In this document: positions 33,820-41,673 of the stretch, in pieces
Layout of the letters: the number at the start of each line of letters is the position of its first letter
Numbering within the stretch: the stretch's first letter is position 1
Assembly: GCF_023614525.1 (NCBI RefSeq)
Contig: NZ_CP097885.1
Span: 1,052,501-1,116,500, forward strand
Reading direction: 5' to 3'
Source: Peptoniphilus genitalis
GTDB taxonomy: Bacteria > Bacillota > Clostridia > Tissierellales > Peptoniphilaceae
Length of the DNA stretch: 64,000 nt
Notes under the pieces: model-generated
The model's input: only the letters and a program-made list of their open reading frames with translations
Told to the model about the DNA's origin: nothing
Databases searched by the model: none
Made by a program: the position numbers and the translations under genes

Positions 33820-34263
33820 TTAAAGTTTTTCTTCTGTCAAGTTCTCAATATTTTCTGAAAGGGCACCTAGGACCTCGTAAAAGATTTCCTTCTTGTCCCT
33901 TGAAATATTTTTGTTTGCAAGCTCAATGTATTCCATGGTCTTTTCACTTATCTTGGAACCTATAAGCCTTCCCTTTTCTGTGAGATAAAAGCTGCCGCCG
34001 TAGTTGTTCTTCTTGTTAGACTTCTTTTCTACGATGCCAGACCTTATCATTTGGTTTAGGTTTCTCGACACGTCAGACTTGTCCTTACCGCTTATCTTCA
34101 CAAGCTCCTGGGAGTTAAGTTTGTCGTGGTCGTAGAGGGCCAGCATATAGATGAGCTGACTTGCGTTTAAGCCAAAGTCCTTCATGACTTGTCCTGCTAA
34201 CTTCTGCCAGTTTTTTACAATATTAAAGACCTCACTGGAAAAGTAGTTGAATTTATCTAGCAT
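33820..34263 (-). CDS. MarR family transcriptional regulator
   Basis: 147 aa. The winged helix lies at about 45-105: LNSQELVKISGKDKSDVSRNLNQMIRSGIVEKKSNKKNNYGGSFYLTEKGR is the classic MarR arrangement (recognition helix, then beta wing ending in LTxKG). The ATG at 34263 is chosen over a GTG two codons upstream because GAGGTG precedes it. A strong TTGACA-17-TATACT promoter has a TGTTGAC-GTCAACA palindrome on its -35, indicating autorepression. It is divergent from the radical SAM gene, which is the likely co-regulated target. Confidence 0.9.
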   Translation of the reverse strand: MLDKFNYFSSEVFNIVKNWQKLAGQVMKDFGLNASQLIYMLALYDHDKLNSQELVKISGKDKSDVSRNLNQMIRSGIVEKKSNKKNNYGGSFYLTEKGRLIGSKISEKTMEYIELANKNISRDKKEIFYEVLGALSENIENLTEEKL

Positions 34264-34292
34264 AAGCACCTCACTAATTTAATGCAAGCTTA

Positions 34293-34323
34293 AGTATAAT
34301 TAATACTTGTTGACCTGTCAACA
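34293..34323 (-). promoter_or_regulatory. marR-type gene promoter and operator
   Basis: Minus-strand TTGACA (34316-34321), 17-base spacer, TATACT (34293-34298). The inverted repeat TGTTGAC-CT-GTCAACA (34308-34323) covers the -35. Confidence 0.75.
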
Positions 34324-34401
34324 TTTATATCTTTGAAGATTTTTTATTAAAAATATGTGTTAAAATGTCATGAGAGATGAACTTCTTAAGGAGATGATTT
34401 T

Positions 34402-35085
34402 ATAAATAGGTATTCAAAAATAACTAACAAGACAAAAAGAGAAATTGTCCTCTTAAAGGCAAGGCCATGTAAGTGGGGCAAGTGTACTTTTTGTGATTAT
34501 ATAGATGACAATGAGATAGACAATAAAAAGATAGATGAGATAAATCTTGAAGTTTTAAAAAATGTAACAGGAGAGTTTGGAGTCCTAGAAGTCATTGACT
34601 CTGCATCAGTTTTTGATTTGACAGATAAAAGTCTTGAGGCAATAAAAAAAGTTGTTGAAGAAAAAAATATAAAGAGATTATTTTTTGAAGCTCACTGGAT
34701 TTATAGAAATAGATTAGATGAGATAAGAGATTTTTTTAAAGTTCCCATAACTTTTAAGACAGGGATAGAAACTTTTGACAATGACTTTAGAGAAAGAGTA
34801 CTTAGAAAGGGCGCAGACTTTAAAGACTATAGGGAAGTTAAAAAATATTTTGACTCCCCCTGTGTCATGGTGGGCATAAAGGGTCAGACGAGAGAAATGA
34901 TTGACCACGACATGGAAATTATAAAAAACTTTTCTCATGCGACAGTAAATATTTTTATGAATAACTCAACAGACATCAAAAGAGACGATGAACTTGTGAA
35001 GTGGTTTGTAGAAAAATATAGGTATCTTGAAGATGATCCAAGAGTTGATATTTTATTTGAAATAACAGATTTTGGTGTGGGCTAA
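34402..35085 (+). CDS. radical SAM family protein with probable ATA start codon
   Basis: 227-aa protein if read from ATA 34402. The cluster motif C-x4-C-x2-C appears as ARPCKWGKCTFCDYIDD (cysteines at residues 23, 28 and 31), followed by a TIM-barrel-like part with KTGIETFDNDFRERVLRKG and VMVGIKGQTREM, as in Elp3/archaeosine-type radical SAM proteins. The only upstream in-frame ATG/GTG/TTG option is TTG 34618, which would delete the Fe-S motif. AAGGAG (34388-34393) is 8 bases before ATA AAT AGG, an ideal spacing. It is shorter than most relatives. Substrate is unknown. Divergent from the MarR gene. Confidence 0.7.
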   Translation: MNRYSKITNKTKREIVLLKARPCKWGKCTFCDYIDDNEIDNKKIDEINLEVLKNVTGEFGVLEVIDSASVFDLTDKSLEAIKKVVEEKNIKRLFFEAHWIYRNRLDEIRDFFKVPITFKTGIETFDNDFRERVLRKGADFKDYREVKKYFDSPCVMVGIKGQTREMIDHDMEIIKNFSHATVNIFMNNSTDIKRDDELVKWFVEKYRYLEDDPRVDILFEITDFGVG

Positions 35086-35103
35086 AAAAATATTTTAGCA
35101 ATT

Positions 35104-35129
35104 AGGCTCCTAAGAAGGAGCCTTTTTTA
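35104..35129 (+). terminator. terminator of the radical SAM gene
   Basis: Stem AGGCTCC / GGAGCCT with loop TAAGAA and a TTTTTT tail. Confidence 0.85.
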
Positions 35130-35149
35130 CAATCTAATAAGATGATAGC

Positions 35150-35181
35150 ATAAAAAATACCCGATGGAAGATCCACCGGGT
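35150..35181 (-). terminator. terminator of the AbgT-family gene
   Basis: Minus-strand 10-bp stem ACCCGGTGGA / TCCATCGGGT (one G.U) with a 3-base loop and TATTTTTTAT tail. Confidence 0.85.
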
Positions 35182-35203
35182 TTATTATTTGAGAATATTT
35201 TTT

Positions 35204-36781
35204 TTAGATAAATAAGAATGAAACCATATCTTGTACGTGAAGTGGTGCTTCAGGTCCAACAGGGATTCCAATTAGATACCAAACTATCATTAGGACTGTC
35301 CATCCAACTAGAAAGAACATAGAGTATGGAAGCATCATTGATGTAAGAGTTCCAAGTCCAGAATCTTCGTCATACTTTTGCATGAATACAACAATCATTG
35401 CGAAGTAAGACATAAGTGGTGTGATGATGTTTGTTGAAGAGTCACCAATTCTATATGCAACTTGTGTAAGTGCAGGTGAAAGTCCAAGGTTGTACATCAT
35501 TGGTACAAAGATTGGAGCCATGATTGCCCATTTTGCTGAAGCTGATCCCATGAATAGGTTAAGGAAGGCTGATAGCAAGATGAACATTATTAGAAGTGGT
35601 AGTCCCTTTAGTCCAATTGATTCTAAGAAGTCTGCCCCGTTTTTTGCAAGGATAAGACCAAGGTTTGTTTGGTTGAAGTATTTTACAAATTGCGCTGCAA
35701 AGAATGCAAGAACAAGGTATCCGCCCATGCCCTTCATTGCCTTTGTCATTGCGTCAACAAGGTCGTGTGAATTTTTAATAGTTCCAACAGTTTTACCATA
35801 AGCAATACCAGGGATCATAAATAATAGTAGCATTGCAGGGATAAGTCCGTGACCTAAGAAAAATTTAAGAGTCTTAATATCTTTTCCATCTTCTAGGGCT
35901 CTAAATGGAGCATTTGATGGGAACATTAAGAATGCCATAACTACAACAAAGATTATTACAGCTATAAGAGCATTTCTAAGACCCTTCTTTTCCACATCTG
36001 TAAGTGGACTTTCGTCAGCCTTGTAAGATCCGTGATATTCTCCTAAGTTCTTTTCAACTATTCTATTAGTTACAAAAGTACCAATTATTGTGATTAAGAA
36101 AGTTGATACAAATAGGAAGTACCAGTTACAAGTAGCGGCAAGAGTCATGTCAATACCACCAGCTTTTAAAGCTTCGTTTGTGATATTTGTAAGTAATGGG
36201 TCAGTTGTACCAAGTAGTAAGTTTGCAGAGAAACCACCACTAACTCCTGCAAAGGCAGCTGCTATACCAGCAAGTGGATGACGACCTGCATTTGCAAATA
36301 TAAGTGCTCCGAGTGGTACTACTACAAGATAACCAGCATCAGATGCAATATTTGACATTACACCAGCGAAAACAACTGTAGCTGATAGAAGTGTAGGGTT
36401 TACATTAGATAGAAGTCTTTTTAAAGTTGCATTAAAAAGTCCACTGTTTTCAGCAACACCAACACCAAGCATAGCTACAAGTACTGTTCCCAATGGAGCA
36501 AAACTTGTGAAGTTTTCTGTTGCAGAGTTAAAGATGTAAGCTAGACCCTCCCAGTTAAGTAGAGAAACTGCTTCCTTAGTAACTTCTTCTCCGGCCTTGG
36601 CATCAAAGTATGTTACACTTAGTCCTGCTTTTGCAGCGAAGTAAGATATAATGATTACGATTGCACTAAGTATAGCAAAAATCATGGCAGGATGTGGTAA
36701 TCCGTTACCAATTCTTTCTACAGCCTTCAGAAAGCCGCCAACGTCATTTTGATCTTTGACTTTTTTGTTTTGTTCTTTCAT
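35204..36781 (-). CDS. AbgT family transporter
   Basis: 525-aa membrane protein with about 11-13 helices. The family pattern includes RIGNGLPHPAMIFAILS (about 24-40), the conserved SNIASDAGYLVVVPLGALIFANAGRHPLAG and GVSGGFSANLLLGTTDPLLTNIT. AbgT proteins transport p-aminobenzoyl-glutamate or, in some cases, export sulfonamides. In peptide-using anaerobes short-chain peptide or amino-acyl substrates are also plausible. The start MKEQNKK at 36781 has AAAGGAGG; the longer in-frame start lacks one. It is divergent from the serine dehydratase operon. Confidence 0.9.
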   Translation of the reverse strand: MKEQNKKVKDQNDVGGFLKAVERIGNGLPHPAMIFAILSAIVIIISYFAAKAGLSVTYFDAKAGEEVTKEAVSLLNWEGLAYIFNSATENFTSFAPLGTVLVAMLGVGVAENSGLFNATLKRLLSNVNPTLLSATVVFAGVMSNIASDAGYLVVVPLGALIFANAGRHPLAGIAAAFAGVSGGFSANLLLGTTDPLLTNITNEALKAGGIDMTLAATCNWYFLFVSTFLITIIGTFVTNRIVEKNLGEYHGSYKADESPLTDVEKKGLRNALIAVIIFVVVMAFLMFPSNAPFRALEDGKDIKTLKFFLGHGLIPAMLLLFMIPGIAYGKTVGTIKNSHDLVDAMTKAMKGMGGYLVLAFFAAQFVKYFNQTNLGLILAKNGADFLESIGLKGLPLLIMFILLSAFLNLFMGSASAKWAIMAPIFVPMMYNLGLSPALTQVAYRIGDSSTNIITPLMSYFAMIVVFMQKYDEDSGLGTLTSMMLPYSMFFLVGWTVLMIVWYLIGIPVGPEAPLHVQDMVSFLFI

Positions 36782-36972
36782 AAATTCCTCCTTTAATGAA
36801 AATAATATCCTCATAATTTAATACTATATTATCTATGATATACTTGCAAGGAATATTTGACTTTACCGCAAAGTATTATATTGCGTTAATAGATTGAAGT
36901 GGATGCTTAAATTTTTTAAAGAACAAATAAAGAGAAATAAGTTAATTATCCAGTCTTCAAGTGTAATTTCAT

Positions 36973-37001
36973 TTCACAAATTAAGTTTATTATGCTAAAA
37001 T
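36973..37001 (+). promoter_or_regulatory. promoter of the sdaAB-sdaAA operon
   Basis: TTCACA (36973-36978), 17-base spacer, TAAAAT (36996-37001), 27 bases before the ATG. Confidence 0.6.
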
Positions 37002-37028
37002 AAGGTCTAAGAAATAAGGAGGAGTCCA

Positions 37029-37697
37029 ATGAAAGAGTATAGTCCGTTTGAAATTCTTGGACCAATAATGGTTGGTCCATCATCATCTCATACTGCAGGC
37101 GCTTGCAAAATCGCTAGATTAGCAGCCAAAATTTGTCCAGATGATTATGAAAGCGTTGAGTTTTATCTTCACGGTTCCTTTGCTTTTACCTACAAGGGCC
37201 ATGGAACAGATAGGGCACTTCTAGGAGGTATTATGGGTTTTAAAACCTACGACAGTTCTATAAGAAATGCTTATGAAATTGCAGATGAGAGAGGAATAAA
37301 ATACTCCTTCATACCAATGAATCTTGGAGAAAACTATCATCCAAACACAGTAAAGATTAAATTTAATTACAAAGACAGAGACAGCGAATATGTAATTGGA
37401 TCCTCAATTGGTGGGGGAAATATGAAAATTGTTGACATCAATGGAATCCAAGTTGATTACGACGGCAAGTTCCCTACACTCTTATTCCAATACCCTGAAC
37501 AAAAGGGTGTTATAGCAGATGTATCGACTATACTTGCTAAGGAGTCCTACAATATTGAATCTATAAATACAAGTAAGGACGAGCTTACAAATATAGTAAC
37601 TCTTACAGTTGAACTTGATGAAGGCGCAAGTGAGAGTGTGCTAAATAAATTGTTAAATAATTCCAGATATATTACATCAAAATATGTGGAGGTTTAA
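37029..37697 (+). CDS. sdaAB: L-serine dehydratase, iron-sulfur dependent, beta subunit
   Basis: 222 aa. The N-terminal serine dehydratase beta domain begins FEILGPIMVGPSSSHTAGACKIARLA (8-33), the signature loop of the Fe-S enzymes. The C-terminal ACT domain (about 145-222) begins TLLFQYPEQKGVIADVSTILA. With SdaAA it converts L-serine to pyruvate and ammonia without PLP, a main entry to fermentation in peptide-using anaerobes. AAGGAGG is 6 bases before the ATG. sdaAA follows directly after the stop, and a DAACS transporter lies 5 bases after that. Confidence 0.95.
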   Translation: MKEYSPFEILGPIMVGPSSSHTAGACKIARLAAKICPDDYESVEFYLHGSFAFTYKGHGTDRALLGGIMGFKTYDSSIRNAYEIADERGIKYSFIPMNLGENYHPNTVKIKFNYKDRDSEYVIGSSIGGGNMKIVDINGIQVDYDGKFPTLLFQYPEQKGVIADVSTILAKESYNIESINTSKDELTNIVTLTVELDEGASESVLNKLLNNSRYITSKYVEV

Positions 37698-38579
37698 ATG
37701 TTAAATACAGCTAAAGAAGTTATTGAAGCTTGTGATAAGGATAATATTCACATCTATGACTTGGTCCTTCAGGGAGAAACAAAGGCCCTTAAGATGACTG
37801 AGGAAGAGATGAAGAATAAGATAAGGGAAATCCTGGAGGTTATGAAGGGATCTTCCCAAGAAACACTAGAAAAATCCTTTGAAACTGAATATAAAATGAT
37901 AGACGGCTTTGCAAAAATGATGAACGACTATCAAAAAGATAAAGACCCTTTAACTAGCAAGTTTCTAGTTAGGGCAATGGCTATGGCCTTTTCCACATCT
38001 GAGACCAATGCAAATATGGGAACTATTGCGGCAGCGCCTACTGCTGGAAGTTCTGGTATTATGCCAGCAGCCTTAATGGCAGCTAAGGAAAAATATGGCT
38101 TAGATGACGAGGTTTTGATAAATGGACTATTGACATCAATAGGAATAGGGCAAATTATTGGTAAATATGCAACGTTCGCTGGTGCTGAAGGTGGATGCCA
38201 AGCAGAATGTGGATCTGCCAGCGCAATGGCAGCTTCTGCATTAGTTGAAATGCTTGGCGGAAGTCCAGAAGAAGCACTACACGCAGCCAGCATTACACTT
38301 ATTAATGTAATGGGGCTAGCCTGCGACCCAATAGCAGGACTAGTAGAGTATCCATGTACCTTTAGGAACGCATCAGGAGTTATGAATTCTTTCATCTCAG
38401 CTGATATGGCCCTTGCAGGTATTAAATCAATTGTTCCTTTTGACGAAGTTTGTCAAGCTATGGGAGAAGTTGGTCACTTGCTACATGAATCTATTAGGGA
38501 GACTGGTCTTGGAGGACTTGCAGGCACAAAAACTGGCCAAGAAATTAGGGCTAAGTTTTTAAATATTAAGGAGGATTAA
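37698..38579 (+). CDS. sdaAA: L-serine dehydratase, iron-sulfur dependent, alpha subunit
   Basis: 293 aa, carrying the [4Fe-4S] cluster. Typical segments: GTIAAAPTAGSSGIMPAAL (about 109-127), GAEGGCQAECGSASAMAASAL (about 162-182, with two conserved cysteines), GLACDPIAGLVEYPCTFRNASG (about 206-227, two more). The length is normal. TGGAGG precedes the ATG and overlaps the sdaAB end, so the subunits are made together. Cluster oxidation would inactivate it, as known for the family. Confidence 0.95.
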   Translation: MLNTAKEVIEACDKDNIHIYDLVLQGETKALKMTEEEMKNKIREILEVMKGSSQETLEKSFETEYKMIDGFAKMMNDYQKDKDPLTSKFLVRAMAMAFSTSETNANMGTIAAAPTAGSSGIMPAALMAAKEKYGLDDEVLINGLLTSIGIGQIIGKYATFAGAEGGCQAECGSASAMAASALVEMLGGSPEEALHAASITLINVMGLACDPIAGLVEYPCTFRNASGVMNSFISADMALAGIKSIVPFDEVCQAMGEVGHLLHESIRETGLGGLAGTKTGQEIRAKFLNIKED

Positions 38580-38584
38580 AGAAA

Positions 38585-39820
38585 ATGAAGGAAAAGAAAA
38601 AAATAGGTCTAATTCCTAGACTTATTATTGCAATTGCACTTGGTATTCTTGTTGGACAATTTTTACCAGAAGTAGTAACTCAAGTAGCAATTACAATCTC
38701 AGGATTATTTGGAAAGTTTTTGAACTTTATAATTCCACTAATGATTATTGCCTTTGTATCTAAGGGTATTGCAGACCTATCAGAAGGTGCTGGAAAACTT
38801 TTAGGAGCAACAGTTGCATTAGCTTATGGATCTACACTAATTGCAGGCTCATTATCTTATACAATGGCAAGAAACATATTCCCAAGCTTTATTAAACCAG
38901 AGCTTGCAGAAGAAATTCAAAAAGCAACAGCAAATGAAGTTGCACCATTATTTGAAATTCCTCTTGGACCTTTCATTGATGTAACAGCAGCTCTTGTTCT
39001 TGCATTTATGATTGGACTTACAGTTTCTGCCCTAAGAGCTAAAGGATCTGGAGAAGTATTTTACAAAGCTATTAATGAATTTAACGAAATCATAAATCTA
39101 GTACTATCAAAATTTGTAATTCCACTACTTCCATTCTTTATCTTTGGTAACTTCTGTAACCTATCATATTCAGGTTCAGTATTTGCAATTCTTGGAATAT
39201 TCTGGAAGATCTTCATCTGCATCATTGCACTACACCTACTTTACCTAATAGTACAATTTTCAGTTGCAGGAGCATACACAGGAAGAAATCCTTTCAAATG
39301 CTTAAAGGAAGCAATCCCAGCTTACCTAACAGCAGCAGGTACACAATCATCTGCAGCAACTATTCCAGTTAACGTTGCTTGTAACAGAAAAATGGGTGTT
39401 ACAGCTCAAATTAGAGAATTCTGTATCCCACTTTGTGCAACAGTTCACTTAGCAGGATCAATGATTACTCTTACAGCTTGCGTATTCACATTACTTACAA
39501 TGTTTGATATGCCACACTCTTTCCCACTACTACTTAAGTTTATCGCAGTTCTTGGAGTTGCCATGGTTGCAGCACCAGGTGCACCAGGTGGAGCAGTAAT
39601 GAGTGCCCTTCCATTCCTACCAGTTGTTGGAATCGAATCATCAGGAACACTTGCTACAATTTTGATTTCACTTTACCTAACTCAAGACTCTTTTGGTACA
39701 GCTTGTAACGTAACAGGCGACAACGCTATTTCAATGGCAGTTGAAAAAATCTATTACAATCACATTGTAAAGAGACCTATCCCAGAAGAAGACTTCGAAG
39801 ACGGTAGAATAAACCTATAA
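38585..39820 (+). CDS. DAACS family amino-acid/dicarboxylate:cation symporter (probable serine uptake)
   Basis: 411 aa with about eight helices plus two hairpins, of the glutamate/SstT-type family. The HP1-like serine-rich region is TAAGTQSSAATIPVNVACNRKMGV (about 248-271) and the HP2-like region is APGAPGGAVMSALPFLPVVG. AAGGAGG is 10 bases upstream, inside the sdaAA end. Its place directly after the serine dehydratase genes points to serine or threonine uptake feeding the enzyme (inference). Codon usage is strongly biased to a few A/T-ending and CTA/ACA-type codons, suggesting high expression. A terminator follows. Confidence 0.88.
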   Translation: MKEKKKIGLIPRLIIAIALGILVGQFLPEVVTQVAITISGLFGKFLNFIIPLMIIAFVSKGIADLSEGAGKLLGATVALAYGSTLIAGSLSYTMARNIFPSFIKPELAEEIQKATANEVAPLFEIPLGPFIDVTAALVLAFMIGLTVSALRAKGSGEVFYKAINEFNEIINLVLSKFVIPLLPFFIFGNFCNLSYSGSVFAILGIFWKIFICIIALHLLYLIVQFSVAGAYTGRNPFKCLKEAIPAYLTAAGTQSSAATIPVNVACNRKMGVTAQIREFCIPLCATVHLAGSMITLTACVFTLLTMFDMPHSFPLLLKFIAVLGVAMVAAPGAPGGAVMSALPFLPVVGIESSGTLATILISLYLTQDSFGTACNVTGDNAISMAVEKIYYNHIVKRPIPEEDFEDGRINL

Positions 39821-39840
39821 TTTAAAAGCATATTTACCGG

Positions 39841-39875
39841 AAAAAGCTATGTCATTGACATGGCTTTTTTCTTTT
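39841..39875 (+). terminator. terminator of the serine-use operon
   Basis: 13-base arms AAAAAGCTATGTC / GACATGGCTTTTT (one G.U) with loop ATT and a T-run. Confidence 0.9.
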
Positions 39876-39932
39876 GCAAAATTATTTTTATAAATTTGGT
39901 ATAATGAAGTAAAGGTTGGTGGAAGACACAAG

Positions 39933-40667
39933 ATGAAGACTGTACTTATTACTGGTGCCTCACGAGGAATTGGAAGAGATATTGCAAGAAGACTTGCAAG
40001 AGAAGACTACAGAGTAATTATTAACTACAACAAGTCAGAAAAAGAAGCTAAAGAACTGGAAAAAGAAATTAGAGACATGGGTAAAGACGCCCTTGCCCTA
40101 AGAGCGGATGTGAGAAAATTTTCTGAAGTTGAAGACATGTTTAAAGAAGTTGAAAGAAGATTTAAGGGAGTTGACATCCTAATCAACAACGCTGGCATAT
40201 CTTCTTACGCCCTCTTCCAAGATATTGACGAAGAGACTTGGGACGAGATCTTCGATGTCAATGTAAAGGGAGTTTACAATGCAATTCACGCAGCCCTTCC
40301 CTACATGCTAAAGAAGCACTCAGGAAAAATTTTGAACATGACATCCATTTGGGGAATAGTTGGTGGATCCATGGAGAGTCACTACTCAGCAACAAAAGGT
40401 GCCATTAATGCACTTACAAAGGCCCTTGCGCAAGAACTTGGCTACTCAGGCATAAGTGTTAATGCAGTTGCCCCAGGTGCAGTTGACACACCAATGACAA
40501 GAGAGATAGGAACAGACAACCTCTGCATTTTGTCAGAAGACATACCCATGGGGAGACTTGCAACCACAGAAGAGATTGCAGAACTTGTGGCCTTTATGGT
40601 TTCTGACAAGAACTCCTACATGACGGGACAAATAATTTCTCCCAACGGCGGAATGATTGTCTACTAA
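39933..40667 (+). CDS. short-chain dehydrogenase, FabG/YmfI-like
   Basis: 244 aa. SDR Rossmann motif TGASRGIGRDIARRL (6-20), NNAG (84-87), catalytic Ser in MTSIWGIVGG (about 136) and Y-x3-K in HYSATKGAI (about 149-157). The form SSIWG followed by HYSA, and ISPNGG at the end, resembles the clostridial branch annotated as EF-P 5-aminopentanone reductase (YmfI) as much as 3-oxoacyl-ACP reductase. No fatty acid synthesis genes are nearby, which weakens the FabG reading. Substrate undecided. Confidence 0.85.
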   Translation: MKTVLITGASRGIGRDIARRLAREDYRVIINYNKSEKEAKELEKEIRDMGKDALALRADVRKFSEVEDMFKEVERRFKGVDILINNAGISSYALFQDIDEETWDEIFDVNVKGVYNAIHAALPYMLKKHSGKILNMTSIWGIVGGSMESHYSATKGAINALTKALAQELGYSGISVNAVAPGAVDTPMTREIGTDNLCILSEDIPMGRLATTEEIAELVAFMVSDKNSYMTGQIISPNGGMIVY

Positions 40668-40745
40668 GTAAAAATTTGATGAGTAATAAATTTTTAAAAT
40701 AAAAAAAGAAAATAAAAAACAGAAGCTCTTACAAGAGGAGGTAAT

Positions 40746-41576
40746 ATGACAAAGATTTTATATGCCAAGGACTATGTTGATAAAAAGACTAGGGACCTAG
40801 TTGGAAAAGTTGAAAAGTTAAAGGACAAACCAATAATTTCTATTATAAGAGTGGGCGAGGACTATGGATCTCTTGCCTACTTGAAGGGGATAAAAAAGTC
40901 TGCAGAAAAACTTGGAGTTAGTGTAGACGTAAATGAATTCAAAGAAGATGTAAGTCAGGAAGAAATTTTAGACTGCTTAAAGGACTTAAACCAAGATAAA
41001 AAAGTTGGAGGCATACTTGTCTTTAGACCTCTCCCAGAGTCTATTGACGAAGATGTAATTTCTCTTGCTATTGATCCAGAAAAGGATATTGACTGTATGA
41101 ACCCCCTTAACAGGGCCAAGGTTTATAGCGGACACCTTGATGGCTTTATCCCTCTTGCATCAAAGGCAGCCCATGAGCTCTTAGGTTTTTATGGCTATGA
41201 ACTAAAGGGCAAGGACGTGGTAGTCATTAACCACTCTAATGTTGTTGGCAAACCCCTTGCCATGATTTTGTTAAGTGAACTTGCAACTGTAACAGTTTGT
41301 CACGTGGGGACAAGGGACCTTAGGAAGCACACTAAGTCTGCTGATATAATCTTCACTGCTATGGGAAGGGCAGAGACTCTTGACGAAACTTATTTCAAGG
41401 AAGATGCAGTTGTTATTGACATAGGAACTTCGAAGAACAAGGAAGGCAAGTATCGTGGCGACCTTGATGAAGAAGCTGTCATGGGAAAGATTGGAGCCTT
41501 ATCTCCAGTGCCTGGTGGAATAGGAAGCATTACTAACCTCCTACTTCTTGAGAATGTAATTAACTATTACTTGTGA
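40746..41576 (+). CDS. FolD-like methylenetetrahydrofolate dehydrogenase, probably monofunctional
   Basis: 276 aa with the FolD layout: N-terminal substrate domain, Rossmann part with INHSNVVGKPLAMILL (about 160-175) and the closing PVPGGIGSITNLLLLENVINYY. Two residues needed for cyclohydrolase activity in E. coli FolD are changed. The aligned Y-x3-K reads YLKGI (Lys56 to Ile), and the VQLPLP motif reads VFRPLP (Gln98 to Phe). Tyr52 and the Asp of DIDCMNP remain. This predicts an NAD(P)-dependent methylene-THF dehydrogenase without cyclohydrolase. GAGGAGG lies before the ATG. Confidence 0.88.
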   Translation: MTKILYAKDYVDKKTRDLVGKVEKLKDKPIISIIRVGEDYGSLAYLKGIKKSAEKLGVSVDVNEFKEDVSQEEILDCLKDLNQDKKVGGILVFRPLPESIDEDVISLAIDPEKDIDCMNPLNRAKVYSGHLDGFIPLASKAAHELLGFYGYELKGKDVVVINHSNVVGKPLAMILLSELATVTVCHVGTRDLRKHTKSADIIFTAMGRAETLDETYFKEDAVVIDIGTSKNKEGKYRGDLDEEAVMGKIGALSPVPGGIGSITNLLLLENVINYYL

Positions 41577-41599
41577 GTAAAATTTTATAAATGAAAAAT

Positions 41600-41627
41600 T
41601 TATCCCTCCTTGGTGGAGGGTTTTTTA
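41600..41627 (+). terminator. terminator of the folD-like gene
   Basis: Stem CCCTCC / GGAGGG and a TTTTTTATT tail. Confidence 0.85.
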
Positions 41628-41673
41628 TTGGAAATTTGTTATAATTGACTTAATTGATGTAAAGGAGAAATCT

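Noticed and set aside
34618-35085. TTG start for the radical SAM gene
   Set aside because: It would lose the CxxxxCxxC cluster motif; no ribosome binding site; the frame is open and conserved-looking upstream to 34402.
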